Numbered from the stretch's first letter, positions 1-11,849 are shown. The stretch is DNA of 64,000 nt from Diphasiastrum complanatum (GCA_029204225.1 CM055100.1:11817352-11881351); one strand, 5' to 3'. Translations and numbers: made by a program. Notes: generated from the letters alone by a model not told the origin.

Positions 1-210
1 TTTTGCAACTGTTTGTGGTTTCTCTTTTAGGTCTTTTCTTCACCTCCACAAATAAAATGGCAAGCAGGTTAGTATTCAAGCTTGCTCACCATTTTTAAAG
101 TTTAACTCAAAGCACCCATCCATCTAAAATATATCATTGAGATTCAGCTTAATGTGAACTGTGATATTCAAACAGCAACAGCCTATACAGAGGTTCATTC
201 TACAACTCAC

Positions 211-687
211 GGGTTAAAGGAGATATATAGACGTTGGTCCAGAACCAATGCGCTCATGCCATTTGAAAGACATATATCAGAATTTGGTGTCTGCCGATCA
301 ATGACTTCTCTTGAAGCAACATTGTTTGGCTCTACATTGAGGACTGTATCAGCAGCAATGCCTGCACCAATCCCTAGAACAAATATTCCTCCTAGTATGT
401 ACTTGTTTGCTCCTGCTAATATGGAAGCAGGTTTTGATTTACGTTGCCTAGCCCAAAATTTGTCATCATCTGTATCATACAAAAAGTCCCCTTTTCTTTT
501 TGAATACACATCCCTTCGTGCAATGTAGCCCAATCGCCTGCCTGAAGGTCGGTCTAACTCATCGTCGAAGTCCAGGCTGCAAGACGCTGGTTCTACCAGA
601 TCAGAATACTCAGAGTAGAAGTCAGATTGAAAACTTTGGGGATCATCACCTCTTCGTAAAGCTTTGATTACTAAATGACATTTGAAT
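211..687 (-). CDS. Internal exon of a probable plastid membrane protein, DUF3172-like
   Basis: Internal coding exon of 477 bp. On the minus strand a TTTTTTGCAG acceptor precedes position 687 and a GTGAGT donor follows position 211. The first base completes a split codon and the frame is open throughout. The product begins with a basic stretch (FKCHLVIKALRR), then an acidic linker rich in D, E and S, then KRKGDFLYDTDDDKFWARQR, a hydrophobic segment (YILGGIFVLGIGAGIAA) that looks like one membrane span, and a conserved-looking tail (EPNNVASREVIDRQ, then SALVLDQRLYISFNP). From memory of the family, the NNVASRE and tail patterns resemble cyanobacterial DUF3172 proteins and their plant plastid relatives; this was not searched. 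The function of that family is not known to me. The protein is incomplete here because the rest of the gene lies left of the window. Positions 1-210 look like intron. Confidence 0.72.
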
Positions 688-1186
688 CTGCAAAAAAATA
701 ATCAATGAGGCTACTTTTAACACCAAGCTGAAAATTCCTTAGTAGCCATATTACCAAAGCTGACACCCGTAAAAGTAATACAATTCATGATGAAAAGAGA
801 TTTGTTTCTTTCTATAGCGAATTGCTTGCAATGACACCGCATTTGAAGGCAAGGCCAAACTCATAAACATCAAGTAAAAATATATATTAATCATGACCCA
901 TTGCTTCTATAAGAGCACATATCAGCCATTAAGTATGCAACCTTTGACTATACAATCCATCTAAGAGTCTCTAATTTCCCAAATGCATAACATGGACTTA
1001 AGGTGCTGCTATATCTCAACTCAACAAATCAGCATTCATACATAGAAATCAAATGCATGAAAATTAGAAACTATTTAATAAAATCTCTTGGGTTCCTAAA
1101 CTTGAAACGTGAGCATAAGAGACTGCAACTGTAACTTTAACACTAGGCATTGGATAGCATGGTTTCAACCTTAGAAGCCCGTGCCG

Positions 1187-1256
1187 ACCCTTTTTGGGTC
1201 GGAACGTACTGTTCGTTCCGTACAGTACGTTCCGGAACGAACTAGGTCGGAACCTT
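1187..1256. repeat. Nested short palindromes
   Basis: The string GGAACGTACTGT is followed after nine bases by its exact reverse complement ACAGTACGTTCC. A second pair, GTTCGTTCC and GGAACGAAC, overlaps it, and GGTCGGAAC occurs on both sides. Nearby are a direct repeat GTGATCTTCCTTCTT (about 1302-1331) and a direct repeat CCTAGAATCGCTATCT (1435-1450 and 1475-1490). This may be a terminus of an unidentified DNA transposon; no transposase is visible. Confidence 0.55.
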
Positions 1257-1509
1257 TTTTTTTAAAAACAAAAAAACCAGTATCAAGCTGGCCGTGATCT
1301 TCCTTCTTCGTGATCTTCCTTCTTGATAATGTATTGAGGGACGCTACAGATCAGAAATCGATTTGAAATCATTGTTTTGAAATTGATGATGCGTAAATTT
1401 AAACAAAGAAATCGAATTTAACAAACACGTTGATCCTAGAATCGCTATCTTCTCTGACTGCTGCTCACGGTTTTCCTAGAATCGCTATCTGCCACGTTTG
1501 GTAACTACC

Positions 1510-3030
1510 GCAACTTCTCGAAGTGACTTCTGGCATAGACGCTTGGGTCATCTAAACTACAGAAGCTTGAGATTGCTACGCAAATTGAAGATGGTAACAG
1601 GTTTGCCTAGCCTAGATGATCAGGAGGAGTCTATTTGCAAAGGATGCGTACTTGGCAAATCGCATGAAGACAATGTCGATAGGTGGGGCATTTTACTTCC
1701 TGACGTTCATTGATAATTACTCGAGAAGAACATGGATCTACATCATCAAGGAGAAATCTAAGACATTTGAGTGCAAAAAACTTTAAAGCGTTGGTGGAAA
1801 ACTAAACAAATGCCAAGATTAAGGTGTTGAGGTCGGATCGAGGAGGTGAGTATCGCTCTACAGCATTCATTAACTTCTACAAAGAGCATGGAATCAAGCA
1901 TCAGTTTGCACAAGTTCATACACCTCAGCAAAATGGTGTAGTGGAAAGAAGAATCATACAATCGTAGAAGCCGCTGGAGCCATGATGACACATATAGGAG
2001 CTACAGATTCTTTTTGGGGTGAAGCAATACGCAAAACAACTTTCTTGTAGAATAGAAGTCCAACAGTTGTTGTACAAAATCGTACTCTTGAGGAAGCATT
2101 TAGCGGGAAGAAACCAAGAGTGGATGGTTTACAAGTTTTGGGATGCAAGGTATATGTCCATATCCCTAAGAGTGGGAGGAGCAAGATGCAAGCGAAAGCC
2201 TTCAAATGCATTTTTACAGTCTATGATGAACAAACCAAAAGATATTGTTGCTATGATCCAATGGGTCGATGCATGCACATTAATAGAGATGTGCTATTTG
2301 ATAAAGTTTACAGGTTTGGTGATGCTGAAAGAGATAGCAATGATCTATCAAGGATTATCATGGAGGATGAAGCCGCACAACCACCACAAAGTGGCCCATG
2401 GTCGAGAATGAAGGACATGGCACACCTCCTATCAATGAGGATAGATGGAGGAGAGACAAACCCTTTGGTACAAGTAAAGAGGAAGTAGCTGGAGAGAAGT
2501 GCAAGGAGAAGGACGTTGGGATACATACTCCCCTTGTAGTGGTTCATCGCAACAGAAACTACTCAAGTGGTACACTAGATTGATGGAAAACACAAAACAG
2601 GAGGTAGTGGAATCTAGTAAACAAGGAGAGCTGTGACGCTCCATGCGTGAAAGGAAGGAACCTGATAAGTATCGGGTTAATCTTGCACTTATGAGCCACA
2701 TTACTGAGTCCAGTGAGCCTTCTTGCTTTGAAGAGGTAAAGGATCAACAAATTTAGCTATGCAAGAGAAAATTGACTCTATTAAGCGCCATGATACCTGG
2801 GAGATAGTGGACCTTCCAGAGGGAAAGAAACTCATTGGTAACAAATGAGTGTATAGAACGAAGTACAATGTTGATGGTACCTAGAGAAACACAAAGCAAG
2901 GCTTGTGGTTAAGGGCTACACACAAAACAAAGGCATTGGCTACAAGGAGACGTTTGGAATACACTTTGTATGGTGATAGCATTGGCAGCTTTGTTTGGAT
3001 GGAGTCCACATGTTCATAGCATGTAAAAGA
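1510..3030 (+). mobile_element. Ty1/copia fragment, frameshifted (integrase to start of RT)
   Basis: Decayed copia polyprotein. At 1525-1680 the pre-integrase motif reads FWHRRLGHLNYRSL and then CKGCVLGKSH. At about 1700-1970 the integrase core shows IDNYSRRTW, VLRSDRGGEY and HTPQQNGVVERR, with stops. At 2120-2340 the integrase C-terminal part reads LQVLGCKVYVHIPKSG and RDVLFDKV. At about 2760-2990 the RT start reads HDTWEIVDLPEGKK and KHKARLVVKGYTQNKG. Stops and frameshifts occur throughout and the element breaks off before the RT catalytic site. No LTR of its own was recognised. It lies in the intron of the minus-strand gene, in the opposite orientation. Confidence 0.85.
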
Positions 3031-6000
3031 GCGGTTTTCAAAGCCGCGGCACCCACTTTTCTCAACAATTTATAGAGTTTGGTGATCTACAACTTTCAAC
3101 CAGCGTTCAAACCTTTTGGAAACATTTTTCAACAACTCTACACAACAATGCTTGTTTACTTGTTGCAAATCTGAAAATAGCACACTCTCCTCAAGTCCTC
3201 CTTCCGTTGTATACCTCCCAAGTGGGAGACTCCAAGCCATGTGCACATCCTAGATTACAACATGTGGCAACCACGAGTCACTAGTCAAGTCAACAGGCCC
3301 AGTCATCGTTCAATCTCAAGTTAGGTTTTGGGACCCAAGGGAGGTGGGTCCCTAACTCCTCTTCTAAGGAAGGAAATCTAGGAACTTCAATCTAAGGTCA
3401 CGTTCCTTTTTCCAAGTATCATCGTCCTCGGAGCCTCCTTTCCAATGAACCAAGTACTCAGTTACCTGCCGGTTTTTGAGCCGACGTTGACGTACATCAA
3501 CAATGGCCTGTGGTTCCGAAGGTACAAAGGATGTCAGGTCCTCAAGCTGAACTAGATCCTCCTGAAGGATTAAGTCATCCTTTCCACCAAGTCGTTTCTT
3601 TAAACGACTATGTGAAAAACTGGATGAACCTTGACACCTTGAGGGAGTTCTAGTTTATAGGCATTCCGATTGAGTTTCTTAACAATATGGAAAGGCCCAG
3701 CATAACGAGGTGATAACTTCGAACATTTTCTAGTCTTTAATACTCTTTTGAGATTCTAAAAAATACCCAAGTTCCCTCCTCATAGACCCTACGTTGTCGC
3801 TTTTGATTAGCGTAAAACTGGGGTCTATCCTGAGCCGTTTTTACGTTATCACAAGCAACAAGCAACATTTCTTGCTTATCATGTAGGAGATCCACTATTG
3901 CTTTAACCTTGAGGCTTTTGAGGCCTACAGAGATTGGAGCTCTAGGCTAGAAACCATACATCAGAGAAAATGGACTAAAACCCGTTGCTAAATGCTTTGC
4001 GCTATTATATGCAAATTCAATCATTGGAAGGTACGTTTCTCAATCCGACTGTCTTATGCACGAAGCATATCTTCCATAGACTGGTTCGTCCTCTCTGTCT
4101 GACCATCCGAAAGACCCTAGACTTAACGTGGTCTCTAATTTCTCGAAGACCGCCTGCCAAAATTTCATAGTGAACTTAGAATCTCGATCACTAACAATAT
4201 CATTCGGCAAACCAAACAACCTGAACAAGTTTTCTACGAAAAGTTGAGCAAGTTCAGAAGCTTTGACAATTTGCTTAGTTGGAATGAATTGCGCCATTTT
4301 GGTTAATCTATCAACTATAACCCAAATAGCATCATTTTGCTTCCCCGTCCGAAGTAGCCCAACCACAAAGTCCATGGAAATACTTTCCCCTTTCTTTCGG
4401 GAATTTCCAAGGGCATTAATAAACCAACTGCCTTAAGTCTTTCAGCTTTGCGAACCTATGCTTCCACTTGACTTTTTTAGTTTGGCCAATAAAAATTCCT
4501 TTTTATAAGGTCAAGTGTTCTTTGTGATAGGGTGCCCTGCACACGGGCTGTCATGACATTCATGCATGATGCAGGATTTGGGCCCTAATATCATCATTTT
4601 CTGGCACACAAACTTTTCCATTCCTGAAAAGTAACCCATTCCTAATTGAATAGTCTCTTAATATCTTGTCTTCAGGAGAAATCTTGGAATCCTGCATTCC
4701 AAGTTCACCACTAGATCTAGAAGAACCTGCCAGGACGTCGAGTAAATTCTTCTAGAAAGCAATCGGTCTACCATCCTGATATGGGACTACACCTATAGCA
4801 TAGTCACTGGCATCCATCTCAAGTACATACGGCTTGTTAGGATCCACTATGTGTAAGATAGGTGTTGTAGTTACACAGTATTTGAGGTTCTCAAAACTCT
4901 GATTCATCTCTTCAGTCCAAGTAACTGAAGGACTGAATTTACTGTGTCGGCTCGTTCTTTTAGCCCCTTTGAGGACACTTGTCAGAGGCAATGCAATTAT
5001 TGCATTGATAAATCTATGAAAAAACCTCGTAAAGCCCAAAAAGGACTTAACCTCCCAGATGGTTCTAGGGATTGGCCATTCACGAACTTGTCAAACTTTA
5101 TTTGGGTCGATTTCCAACCCATGGTCCGAAATGACGTGACCGAGATAAAGCAATCTCTTCTGGAAGAAATACATTTGGATTCTTTGGCAAAAAGCTTCCC
5201 CTGTCTAAGTAACTTTAAGACAATCCTGAGATGCTCCTCATGCTCCTCCAAGGTCTTACTATAGATGAGAATATCATCTAAGTAAACTATGACAAGCTTT
5301 CCCAAATACGGACGAAGAAGATCGTTTCATCATTTGCTGGAAAGTTGTTGGAGCATTAGTCAATCCAAAATGTAAAACCAGAAATTCATAATGGCCATAC
5401 CTAGTTCTAAACCTGGTCTTTTCAAAATCCTCAGTCTTTATACGAATTTGATGCTACCCTGATCTCAAATCGATTTTGGTGAAATACTTTGCACCATGTA
5501 ATCGATCAACTAGTTCATCCATTCGAGGTAAAGGATAACGATTTTTAATCATTAACTTATTTAATTTTTTAAAGTCCACACAAAGACGAGTACCTCTGTC
5601 TTTTTTATCAACTAAAATAACTAGGCCCCCCAAGGAAACTTACTAACATGGCCCATCTTGAGGTAATTTTGCAATTCCCTATAAACTTTATCCTCTTCAG
5701 TAGTACTCATCTTGTAAGGATACAAAGATACAAGAAAACTACCAGGAATAAGTTTAATATCATGGTCAACTCCCCTAGAGGGGGGAAGATCCTCAAGAAG
5801 CTGCACATGAAACACATCATTAAATTGCCTAAGTTTCCTAAAGGTTTCACCTTTACGTGAATTTTCCTGCTTTAGGTTGTTAGACATTAATTCCATTTGA
5901 AAATTGTAAAATTGCAAACTACATTTTTCATGATAAGAGAAATCCTTCAACCAACATAAATAGGAATTACAATCCACAATATATCCATACATTTAACAGT

Positions 6001-7200
6001 TTCTAGAGCAGAAAGCATATACGGAGAAAAAATATCAACATTTCCATTTAATTCTATGAGTGAGCCGTTATGTAAGAACGACAAATTGTGTGCTACATAG
6101 TTTTTTTTAACGTCTCGTTCCTCTCATAGAACCACTCCTTACCAAGTATTACATCTACCTTATCTAGATTCATAATATGAAAGTCTAAGTTATCGTTATA
6201 GGCTTGTATTTTGAATCGGCAGATGTGAGACTATCAGGTCCCAAACTTGGCTTTCCGCTCCTGTTGCCAGCTGCACTATATAACGGTGGTCACTTTGCTT
6301 TGTTTTCCCCTTTAGCCTCTGCAACAAACTAGAGTTCATAAAATTATGTGTGAAAACATCGTCAAATTAAATGGTTACGGCTTGGCCACCCACAATCCCC
6401 TTCATCCGAATAAGGTCGTGAGGACCAAAAACAGCCGTATTAAAGCAAGAATGCTCACACACAGAATTACCAGTAAAGGAAAGATCAACACAAGATATGC
6501 TAGAGTTACCTGGCGTCTTAAAAGATTAGCCTTCCTTTTCTTTAGACATTCCTTCGCGACATGACCAGGTTCCATGCAATTGAAGCATAGATTGTCGCTT
6601 TTGGCTTTCATAAAGGTTTTGTGATCCATAATAGATTTTTTCTTTGATTTACCATAACCAGAAGACCCTTCCTTTGCCTTATCCTTCCCTTTCTTTGGAA
6701 AGAAAGGCTTCTTACCCTTTACATGGTGTAAGACACCAGACTCGGGCTTGGCCACTATACGAGTCTCATCGTAAATCCTCGCAAAGCGAACCGCATCCTC
6801 GAGGGTAAGAGGTTGGTTCCTCCTAACCTCTAGATGTAGTCTCTTGGCAACCCAAGAATAAAATGCAATTTTACCAAAAGAGGGTCTATTCTAGTTGCAA
6901 AATGAGAATAAACCTCTTGAAACTCTTGTAAATATTGATCTAGGGGCCGGTTCCCCATATGTATCGTCGCAAACTGATGATAAAATTCAAAGTCATCTAA
7001 GATGGGAAGGAAGGCCGCGTTAAAGGCCTTACAAACAATCTTTCCAATTTTTAGGTGCTTCAGACTTACCCCTTAAATCTTGCCACCACATAAAAGCTTT
7101 ACCTCGCAAGTACATGACGGCTAAGTTGATCTTGTTGTTGTCGGATGGATCATGCATGGAGAAGTGTGAGTAGGGAATACAGTGGCTCTGATACCATATG
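3031..7200 (-). mobile_element. Ty3/gypsy chromovirus-like element, degenerate
   Basis: Read on the minus strand the order is gag, protease region, RT, RNase H, integrase, chromodomain. Gag shows MYLRGKAFMWWQDL near 7110 and a zinc knuckle CFNCMEPGHVAKEC at about 6548-6590. RT has LPPSRGVDHDIKLIPG near 5790 and the catalytic [10 protein letters not shown] near 5280. RNase H shows LEMDASDYAIG near 4800. Integrase shows FVVGLLRTGKQNDAIW, DRLTKMAQFIPT and SDRDSKF (4375-4180). A chromodomain-like STWFIGKEA block lies near 3450. Domain order and chromodomain fit a chromovirus. Many stops are present. A purine tract near 3183-3203 followed by TGTGCTATTTTCAG (about 3182) marks a short 3' LTR remnant that ends against the copia fragment. 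Confidence 0.85.
7182..7200 (-). promoter_or_regulatory. Primer-binding site next to an LTR edge
   Basis: The minus strand reads CTAACA/TATGGTATCAGAGCC. TGGTATCAGAGCC matches the 3' end of plant initiator methionine tRNA, the usual primer for copia and many chromovirus elements. The 5' LTR would start at 7199 and run rightward, but its far end is not clear. Confidence 0.55.
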
Positions 7201-7877
7201 TTAGAAGTAAGGAATATAGTCTCATATACAGTGGCTCATATACAGTCTCTCTAGCAGTAAGGAAAGACTTTACGTCGCAAGGAATTGGTTTCCATAAAAC
7301 AATCAACTTCATCCATTTATCTTCCCCTTAGCCTAAGAATCTGAAGCTTTCTCACCAATATGCATTAGCCATATTTCCTATCCTTGTATCTTATAGTCAA
7401 TTGAATTGACATACAGCTTGAAGCATTTCTTTTCAAGACACCAGCCTAGGTCTTCAAAAAAATTTGAGACTTTGTCAGAGAATAAGACAAACATTCTAGC
7501 TGAACTTTGCAATAGAGATCAATGACAATGTTGTATGTTGAGACCTACATATACCCGTGTGGCATGATGGTCCAGTCACAGACGCAGGCACCTGCTACAT
7601 AGCCAAACTCGGGTTACAGCCACATCTACATTAGGAGCACCTACTATTACCTCTCTTTTTTTGGATGTATTCAAGAAGGATGTTGTAGTTAGTTTCAGTG
7701 CCATGGTTTACTACATTGTCATTTCATGCTCATCATCTTTTGAGTCATTTAGTTGCATTTATAATTTTATGTTTAGGAGACATACATACACTACCTAGTA
7801 GCCATTCACATACTTAAATGTACTCTTAGTCTTAAATACCTTTCGGTTTTTAAAGACATTAATAGAGCTCTTTCACT

Positions 7878-7895
7878 CTTCCTCCCCCCCCCCCC

Positions 7896-7949
<54 letters not shown>
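7878..7949. repeat. Poly-C followed by (CT)n microsatellite
   Basis: An uninterrupted C run of about 25 bases runs directly into about 20 CT dinucleotides. Open frames over it are artefacts. Confidence 0.95.
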
Positions 7950-7950
<1 letters not shown>

Positions 7951-8974
7951 CATGAGCTTCCATTTCCTGGCTCTACGATATTACCTTTCATCAAATCTGC
8001 ATGGCATATATTTCATGGCGTACAAGTATGGCACAAAATATGGCATACTGCAAACGGTCATAGGGCATACCCGCAGAGTACACTGGCAACATTGTCATCC
8101 ACTGAATCTTGATATTTCAATGCCCACAATAGAGCGTGATAAACACATAATGTACAGATGATGGAAATCTAAACTTATCAAAATTGAATGCGCATGAAGG
8201 ATGCGACACAAGTTTGATGGATCCAAGCACCAAAACATTGCATTTACAACTCCACGATCATTTTCAGCTGGGGTTCCCAAAAGAAATATAGGCATTACAT
8301 GATTTCTGTTCTTTTAATGCCTGAGACCTGAAATCGGCTCTGAGAACCACCACACGGAGTGACTAATGTAGATGCGAGAATTACTCAAAATCCAGTTACT
8401 ATCCATTCTGCTGGAACCCGATCTCACTACACTCCAAATATAAAATTAGTCTGGAATACCGAGATTTGACACTTTTCCTCTTTAATCTCTCGTCTTTCCA
8501 AAAATGGCAAAAGTTACCATTTTGTCAAGGTCCATATAAGCACCTCCACAAAAAACAATCATCGTAGTCTCACTTTTGATACTCCAAATCTAGAGCAAGG
8601 CTACTCGGCAACTGTTCGCTCACTCTAAGATGTAAGTCCAAACCCAATATCATAGGCATGTCAAAAAAGTATTCAAGCCCTAATTTAGCACCGTAACATG
8701 CAAGATAAAGCTTCAGTAGAGCGCATAGCAAATAACTTATGTAGTTAGCTTGAAATTGCTCACAGCAGACGCGTTTGTCAACTGTAGCCAACACGGAGAC
8801 ACGAAAAAGAGCTTAAAAGCTTTGTAACTTCAAAGACAAGATCGTAAAATGCGATGAAAGCATTCAAAAGTTGATAAATCATGCATTCTATCTTGTGCAA
8901 CTCTGAACAGGCTTTGAATTCCAAGTAAAAGACAGCAAAGCAAGCACACGCTCGTTCCAATTACGCCATATTAC

Positions 8975-9054
8975 CTTTTGCAACGTGGTTGTTTGCTGCT
9001 GAGGAATTGCGCAGAGAATCCGGCAGTAGTTTGGCCGGGAAACACAAGAATCAT
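8975..9054 (-). CDS. First coding exon (transit-peptide-like) of the same gene
   Basis: The first exon runs from ATG at 9054-9052 to an AAAAG/GTAATA donor after 8975. It encodes 26 codons plus two bases. The peptide (MILVFPGQTTAGFSAQFLSS, then KQPRCKR) is rich in S, T, Q and basic residues, with no acidic residue, as in chloroplast transit peptides. The two leftover bases AG plus the first base of the exon at 687 make AGA, and the frame then continues without a stop. This phase match across 8.3 kb is the main evidence that the two exons belong together. An in-frame stop lies shortly upstream, which supports this ATG. A cDNA read would settle it. Confidence 0.62.
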
Positions 9055-9300
9055 TTCCAAAGAACGAATGGCCTTGGATCTCAACCCTTCACATCCGGCA
9101 CCCGATCAATGAGCCACTGAAACCCTTGACAGCAACATTAAATCTAGAACTACGATCAAACAGAGAAACATATACACAGACACGATCGGGAAAGCAAAAA
9201 ATTTAGTCTCCAAAACAAAGGATCAGGATTTCGGCTGATAAGTCGTGTGGTTTACTTACGGCCTACACCTAGTTCCTTCCCACGGCGGAAGAAGGGCTGA
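9055..9300 (-). promoter_or_regulatory. 5' leader with a small intron and an upstream ORF
   Basis: Upstream of the first coding exon the minus strand shows a CGTAAGT donor (GT at 9259-9258) and a pyrimidine-rich TTTGATCGTAG acceptor ending at 9150. Together they suggest a 110 bp leader intron. In the downstream leader exon a ten-codon upstream ORF (ATG at 9138-9136, stop ending at 9106) precedes the main start by about 50 bp and could reduce translation. The transcription start is not visible; I place it loosely near 9300. Confidence 0.4.
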
Positions 9301-9505
9301 AGGAAACACACATTCCAAGGGAGAGCATTTTTTCCTTTTTCTATTTCCTTGACTTCCTTCCTTGCATTGCATCTAAGCAGCAAGGTGGCCTTTTGGCCCA
9401 GTGCGTCCCGAGCCACACGTTATTTTTTTATAAACTTGCTGCCCTGGCGCCACATGTTCGGGCAACCATAAGATTATCCCATGAACATATCTTTGGAATT
9501 TTTGA

Positions 9506-9526
9506 AAGTATATATATATATATATA
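9506..9526. repeat. Short (TA)n
   Basis: About nine TA dinucleotides. Confidence 0.9.
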
Positions 9527-9787
9527 GGCAAACACACCCACTATCTCACATTTGTGGGTGCCCAAGCATAGAAGTGCTCCGCGTGCTCTTGTTCGCATGC
9601 CAATTTTTGGCGGTTCCTGCCCGCCCGGGCATCCAGGCCTCGTGGTGCCCAACCATTGGGCCGGGGCCAAACGCTAAACATGTGTGGCCAGCTCTAAAGT
9701 CCCAACGCAGTTCCCTTTCTTGTTTCGTTGTTGAGAGGGCCTCCAGCCTTGGGCCTAAAGCTCAGAAGGTGCATGCAATAAAATTTT

Positions 9788-10035
9788 GGGGGAAGGTCGT
9801 CCTCAGCGGGCATTTTGTCTAGGAAGGGCGAAGCTTTTCCTCAGGCGAAATGAAAAAAATTATTTAAAATTTTCTTTATTTTCTTTGAAGTTAAGACGAA
9901 TGCATTTATTAGCTTTTTTTGGGGGGGAAGGTCGCCCTCCTCCGAGGGCATTCCTCTCAGGAAGGGCGTCCACCCGAGAGCGGCACCGCCCGAGGGCAAA
10001 AGCCCTTCCTCGAGCAAAATGCCCCTAGGAGTTGT
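9788..10035. repeat. GC-rich imperfect direct repeats
   Basis: Two related blocks both read GGGGGAAGGTCG then YCCTC, then GGGCATT, then AGGAAGGGCG. They start near 9788 and 9912 and are separated by AT-rich sequence. The second block continues with CCCGAGGGCAAAAGC. The base composition differs sharply from the flanks. I recognise no gene. Positions 9300-9787 also hold nothing that I can name. Confidence 0.6.
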
Positions 10036-10077
10036 CCTTCCTTGCCGTAAAATCAGTTTTTACTTCTTTTTTAATAT

Positions 10078-10160
10078 ATTTTTTGTCGTAAATTTTTTTT
10101 ACATGCACCTTCCACGCGGAAGGTGTGTGTAAAAATAAACTTACAACAAAAAAAAAGGTG
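10078..10160. repeat. Strong hairpin / possible MITE remnant
   Basis: The sequence ACATGCACCTTCC, loop ACGC, then GGAAGGTGTGTGT forms a stem. It is flanked outward by poly-T with GTCGTAA on the left and TTACAAC with poly-A on the right, so the pairing extends to about 35 bases per arm with mismatches. No coding sequence. Positions 10161-10617 show nothing recognisable. Confidence 0.6.
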
Positions 10161-10617
10161 GACACATTGTGCTCTGTGAGGCACGTCCATTTCCTTCATT
10201 AAAAAACAAAAAGACATTTAGATCTAAGTTAAGGTTCAATATTATAGAGTATATGAATACGTATTCAAATCTTGGAACTTCATCCAATACAAGTTGAAAA
10301 AGTCAATTCCAAAATATATTTTAATACAATCGATGTTATATCTTTTTCAGATGAAATAGATAAACAGAGTTTGACTTACCTTTGTAACCCTTGTTGATGC
10401 TTTCTTCTATGATAACCTGAAAATCATATAATGAAGTTAAGTTGAAAATTATTTTCATATTTTATAATAGAAATATAAAAAGCAATGTTTGTTGTACCTT
10501 ATGTTCTTGTATTTGAGGGGGGTACTCAAATAGATGTGCTATTATAGGATTGATCATTTGCATTACAGCAATGCAAAAAAAGAAAAACAAAGAAAGCTAT
10601 GTAAAAAAAATTAAAAA

Positions 10618-10633
10618 GCGGCAACGGCGCCAA
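10618..10633 (-). promoter_or_regulatory. Gypsy-type primer-binding site
   Basis: The minus strand reads CCAACA/TTGGCGCCGTTGCCGC. TTGGCGCCGTTGCC directly after an LTR end is a common primer-binding context of plant Ty3/gypsy elements. The element body would extend leftward, but no gag or pol is visible there. Confidence 0.6.
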
Positions 10634-11650
10634 TGTTGGAAGTTTTTTTACTTCACTACGATGGCTAGGTCTAAGATTGGTTCGGGTCGTAGTATAGTGG
10701 TAGACCGGTCGTCCACTTTCTAAGATCTACAAACGCTTTCAAATAAAGATAAGATATGAACAAACATAGAGCACCGAGGCTTCCCAATTGGTGCTCAGAA
10801 TGGAAATCAATCTAGGCTTGGCTAAGGCTTTCCCAACTGGCCAATGACCACTAAACAAAATAAACTTACTAAGGCTCACCCAACTAACAAGGTTTTTAAA
10901 CTAAACTAGGCTTACTAAGGCTTCTCAACTAGCAAACTCGTAAAACTAATTCTAACTCCCAAAGGAAAATGAAATGAGACTGCAGCTAAACTAAGCAATA
11001 TAACAAAAAAAAACATGCCACAGTTAAAATCGATGAAAAGGAGGCAAAGGAGGCTCGACCTCAAGCTATGCACCTTCCCAAATAGAACACAATGAAATCA
11101 CAAGATAGTAACAAGGGCAATTTGTCATAATCACAAAGTGCTATTTACAAGGGAAATGTCTCTCTTCTTATAGCAAGAAGGGCCTTTCATAGGCTTCCAC
11201 TAACTTATGGGATTAGTTTCTAAACTTGTCATTCTAAGGCTTCTCAACTTCTAACTTAGAACTTTAGAATCTCTAACTTTAGAACATAAAATACCTTAGA
11301 ATCTTTTATTTCTAAGCTTAAGTTTCTTAAGTTTAAATTCTAAGTTTAAGTTTCTATTTATTTAAGCCTCTGCCCGTGGACTTACAAAACACATGCCATA
11401 ATAGAAGTTTATTAACATTCACTCATACGTGGACTTACAATACATGCCAGGAGTTTTATTTCTTTTTATTTTTCATTGTGTTGCTAACATTGCACTTCTG
11501 TTCATAAGCAGTAAGCACTAATACAAAACTCTAAATGAACTCTAAAAAACTGAGCTAGAATGCTCAAGAGTGTTCGAGCTTGAAAGCTTGAAAGAGCTGC
11601 TACTTGATTTTAAAATAATAGAAGTATGATCAGCTATTTATACTAAGCAA
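10634..11650 (-). mobile_element. Probable gypsy LTR (5' LTR, minus orientation)
   Basis: The segment starts at TGTTGGAAG on the plus strand, next to the primer-binding site. It is AT-rich and non-coding, with short internal repeats of the form CTAAGGCTTCYCAACT near 10780-10930 and 11160-11300. A TATTTATAC-like motif lies near 11634. The right end is not defined by a second LTR copy, so 11650 is an estimate. Confidence 0.45.
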
Positions 11651-11849
11651 AAAGGTGGCAAGTCCAGTAGGACAGCTAATTAGATCGTAGATCTTAATGA
11701 CCATGTGGCCATGATGAGCTGGCATCCATCCAGCTCGCACTTCCTAGCAAGCAAAGAACAACAACAAGGGACAACCGAATCAGATGGCAAATGCAGCTAC
11801 AGAAGCACCACAACCCATTCAAGAAGCAAATCAGGATGTCTTGATGACT

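Larger units (their letters stand above)
688..8974 (-). other. 8.3 kb intron packed with retrotransposon remnants
   Basis: GT-AG intron inferred between exons 8975-9054 and 211-687. It holds a copia fragment on the plus strand (about 1510-3030), a gypsy fragment on the minus strand (about 3031-7200), a palindromic cluster (1187-1256) and a C/CT microsatellite (about 7878-7949). Stretches 688-1165, 7330-7877 and 7950-8974 contain no gene that I recognise. The intron call depends on the exon pairing being right. Confidence 0.6.

Noticed and set aside
3011-3060. tRNA-like sequence around GCGGTTTTCAAAGCCGC
   Set aside because: A short stem only; no D-arm or T-arm follows.
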